From Glandiceps talaboti (lineage: Eukaryota > Hemichordata > Enteropneusta > Spengelidae), in contig NC_135550.1 in NCBI RefSeq assembly GCF_964340395.1, forward strand, positions 28,827,176 through 28,891,175: DNA of 64,000 nt, written 5' to 3'. The notes below the pieces were generated by a model. That model did not search any database and was not told the origin of the DNA. It saw nothing but the letters and a program-made list of their open reading frames with translations. Shown in pieces: positions 61,226 to 64,000 of the stretch. A program made the translations under genes and the position numbers. The stretch's first letter is position 1. Each line of letters opens with the position of its first letter.

Positions 61226-61346
61226 GTGAGTATAAAGTGGGATTGTTACGCGTCAATGAGAGGTACTAATACATGTATATTGCTGCACTGGTTGCCTTGA
61301 TGTCGATATACATATGTAGTGTTATAGTTATAGATCCACATAGGTA

Positions 61347-61489
61347 TAGTCCTACTTGCGTACGGAGTATGTCGTCCGTTCCTTCTTCTTCTTCTTGGAG
61401 ATGGTGCACGGGTCTAGATTACTGACATGACCCTCAGCACCTCAACACAAGAAGGAAGGGACGACTTACTCCGTATCCAAGCAGGACTA
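61347..61489. mobile_element. hAT-like MITE, 143 bp
   Basis: Terminal inverted repeats of about 45 bp with a few mismatches (left TAGTCCTACTTGCGTACGGA; right complement TAGTCCTGCTTGGATACGGA) are flanked by an exact 8-bp direct repeat, CATAGGTA, at 61339-61346 and 61490-61497. Eight-bp target duplications are the hallmark of hAT-type elements. There is no coding capacity. Confidence 0.8.
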
Positions 61490-61588
61490 CATAGGTAGAA
61501 GGACATACACATATGACTGTCTCCATGGTATTTTATAAACAAAACACAAAACACATATTTTTCCATCAAGAGATTATAAGAGTGAGTA

Positions 61589-61680
61589 ACTAGCTCGGAT
61601 ATGCCCTGAACTGCATGCTTTTGATGTGAAATTTTGTTTTCACATCAAAAGCATGCAGTTCAGGGCATATCCGAGCTAGT
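61589..61680. repeat. Perfect 43-bp inverted repeat with a 6-nt loop
   Basis: Arms 61589-61631 (beginning ACTAGCTCGGATATGCCCTG) and 61638-61680 are exact reverse complements. The loop is TTTTGT. No target duplication flanks it. Confidence 0.95.
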
Positions 61681-61694
61681 GCAGTCTTGAACAT

Positions 61695-61721
61695 GGGGGG
61701 GTGGGGGGGTGGGGGGTGGGG
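61695..61721 (+). repeat. G-run tract, possible quadruplex
   Basis: Four G-runs of 7, 7, 6 and 4 separated by single T bases lie 15 bp after the palindrome. The spacing meets the usual quadruplex rule. Confidence 0.8.
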
Positions 61722-62133
61722 TATGTTTTCTTTTTAAATAGCAAAACACCACAGGTGGAAATCTATAGTAATCAGTAAGGTATAAATCGTAACGATACTG
61801 TATTGGAACTAGTCTATAATGATGACAGAGGGGTATTTCAGTTGAGAAGTAAATAAGTGTGAATAATATTGAATAAATACTTGTCTATAAAACAACATCA
61901 AATAAGAACTCATTAGCAGAACTTTAATAAATCTTTGGAATATTGGAATAGAAGTAAATTTGTCTAGCATCAAATATACATAAATAGTTTTTGTATTAGT
62001 TCATATGTACATTGTAGATCGATCCCTCCAACAAGAATGATTTTATTTTATTTATGATATAATACAGTGAACCAGTACTATAGTTTAGCAGTATGGTATA
62101 GTGATATATCAATTGTTCCAAGAAATATAACAA

Positions 62134-62174
<41 letters not shown>

Positions 62175-64000
62175 TAATGGTATATAGAGGTAAGACGTCC
62201 CCAAGAAAGGGAATTAGAGGTAGTTGACTAGCAACTAATTTGATTCAACCCCATTAGATTTTGTACTTGTAAGTGTTTTAGTACAATCATTGATAAGTCT
62301 CTCACAAGAGTTTTTTTGGAAATGAAATCATAAGAATATAAATAAACAAGATTGTAGGAGTATATGAAATATGAAATGTGAATGAAAAGGGAGGAGTCAG
62401 TGGAAACATTATATGTAAAATTCATATGTGAAGAAAATTGATTTATAAAATCATTGTAAAGTATATGGAAAGCCACCCATGTGGTAAAAGATGAAAAAGA
62501 GTAGGGATGGTAAAAGTGAATTGATGAAGAACATTTTTACATACAGATTGGTTGGTATTTGTCTATTCTCATGACTCTCAGTTTCATTCACCTTATACAT
62601 GAAGAGACATGCACATATTAGCTAGACTAATATCAAATTATTCATATGTATTTATTTTTAAAACTCTCTTACAAATCAAAACAAAGAAATGTAATTTTAC
62701 AAATGAATATCAACTATGTCAGCAAAATCCTGGTTTGTGATGGAAAATGTTTCCATGATGTAAACAAAGGAGACTGATGGCGAAAGCCTTAGAGCTCACA
62801 TTGATACCAGTATATTTGTGTTTGTAGATTCACTGTGCATCCATTGAATTGTTATTTGTACAGTTAGCTGTATTGAAATGTACAGTGTATATGATATGAA
62901 TTCAGAAAATGTCCCAGTAAACCACACAGACTAATGTGACAGACCTAGTAAAGCCAGGTGATTGAACTTTAGTGCTTTAGATGACATTGAAATGTGGTGT
63001 TTATGATCACCTGTAGACTGCATATGATAACATAACAAAATCTACAAAATGCATATGTGTTCAAATATATTCATTCCACAGTCAACTGAACAACAGAAAC
63101 ATCTTTTTGAGTATCTGTATCATACTTTTACCCTTTCACCACCGATTCCCAATTCTGATTCCTGCTATTGTGTAGGGAACTCTACAAGCGCTAATAAATG
63201 TTATTTTGATACTGTATAAATGACTAATGCTGTCACTGCACTGTCGTAACACATGACACTACAATCTAACTACAGTGACACTCTCAAGTACATGTTATGC
63301 ACATCATGATTACCTGTTTTCTGATAGGATGATATATGTAGCTAAACAATTCACCCAGCAGTCATTTTATTTGGGTTCCCAAATAAGTTCTATTGGAAAG
63401 TATACCGCTTTCCTACTGTCACGGACCCACTATCTGTTACATAGGTGCCCAATTTTAGCTAACAATTGGCAGCTTAGTCAATACATGTAATTATATCATG
63501 TATGTCAATGTATGGATATTATTTTATATCAGTACAAAATATTGAAATGTCAGCTAACATGCAGATGGAAAATGACTCACTTGTCCTTAGGGCAGCCTTA
63601 CTTAATTCTAATAATGTTTCTCTGTTCCAAACTGACCCTATTTTTCTTCAGTCTGGTGAAATATTTTTGAAAATTATGCCCCAGATTAGAAAAAATGGTG
63701 ACTCCATCAGAGTGCATATCTGAACAAAAATTACTGCTTACCTGAAATTTGGGAACTTTAAAAGTGGTTCAAAGGTTCCTTCAGAGTTTAATTGTCATTT
63801 CTATGTCATTCAGATGTTAAAAGTATGATTATGAAATTAAGGTATCACCAACAAGTATACATACTTTTAATTTTTTTAATACTTTCGTTTTAATTTCAGT
63901 CAGTCATTTATGATGAGAAAGATAGAATTAAATATGAATGCCCTTATGTGATATTAAAGATTAATATTTGGAATAATTTCATTTGTTGAAATATGTTTGT
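61722..64000. other. AT-rich tail of the window without a recognised gene
   Basis: Apart from an (AAC)n microsatellite at 62135-62172, I see only short AT-rich frames. It may be an intron of a gene starting at 61196. Confidence 0.45.

Overview
The window is AT-rich, intron-rich animal DNA with many microsatellites and minisatellites, small non-autonomous DNA transposons and one Ty3/Gypsy LTR element. Intron density, simple repeats, Helentron/pearl-like elements and large Thr/Ser-rich mucin exons suggest a marine invertebrate such as a mollusc, another lophotrochozoan or a lancelet. The sequence alone does not fix the phylum. I see no rRNA, tRNA or CRISPR array.

The main content is a head-to-tail, plus-strand tandem array of related genes for single-pass type I membrane proteins. 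They share one exon plan: a signal-peptide exon ending in phase 0; a short Cys-rich exon (core C-x12/13-C-x-C) entering in phase 0 and leaving in phase 1; zero or more Thr/Ser/Pro stalk exons with phase 1 at both ends; a transmembrane exon running from phase 1 to phase 2; and a cytoplasmic-tail exon entering in phase 2 and carrying the stop. Gene A is a relic (signal exon 4957-5019 plus a decayed acidic repeat array). Gene B spans 6993-25038, or to 28159 with an alternative tail, and its second exon has a frame problem. Gene C (30593-47284) is a giant mucin: eight exons join without a frame conflict into about 2,893 codons. Gene D (48634-53232) is a compact member of 318 or 329 residues. Gene E (about 57175-59219) is smaller still and its 5' end is unresolved. 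A sixth signal-like exon may start at 61196.

Between and inside the genes: satellites at 0.8-1.4 kb and 2.3-2.8 kb; a decayed 24-bp repeat at 5.5-6.5 kb; a 10.3-kb, minus-strand Ty3/Gypsy element with 1,594-bp LTRs (11967-22268) inside an intron of gene B; three Helentron/pearl-like repeats (0.03-0.8, 25.2-26.0 and 44.1-45.5 kb); and small TIR elements in introns of genes C and D and near 61.4 kb (one Harbinger-like with TAA duplications, one hAT-like with CATAGGTA duplications). A perfect 43-bp palindrome lies next to a G-run near 61.6-61.7 kb. The last 2 kb looks ordinary.

Function is inferred, not shown. A secretory signal, a small Cys module, a stalk varying from almost nothing to about 2,400 residues, one membrane span and unrelated cytoplasmic tails fit a family of cell-surface mucin-like receptors or adhesion proteins expanding by tandem duplication and diversifying by exon duplication and repeat growth.
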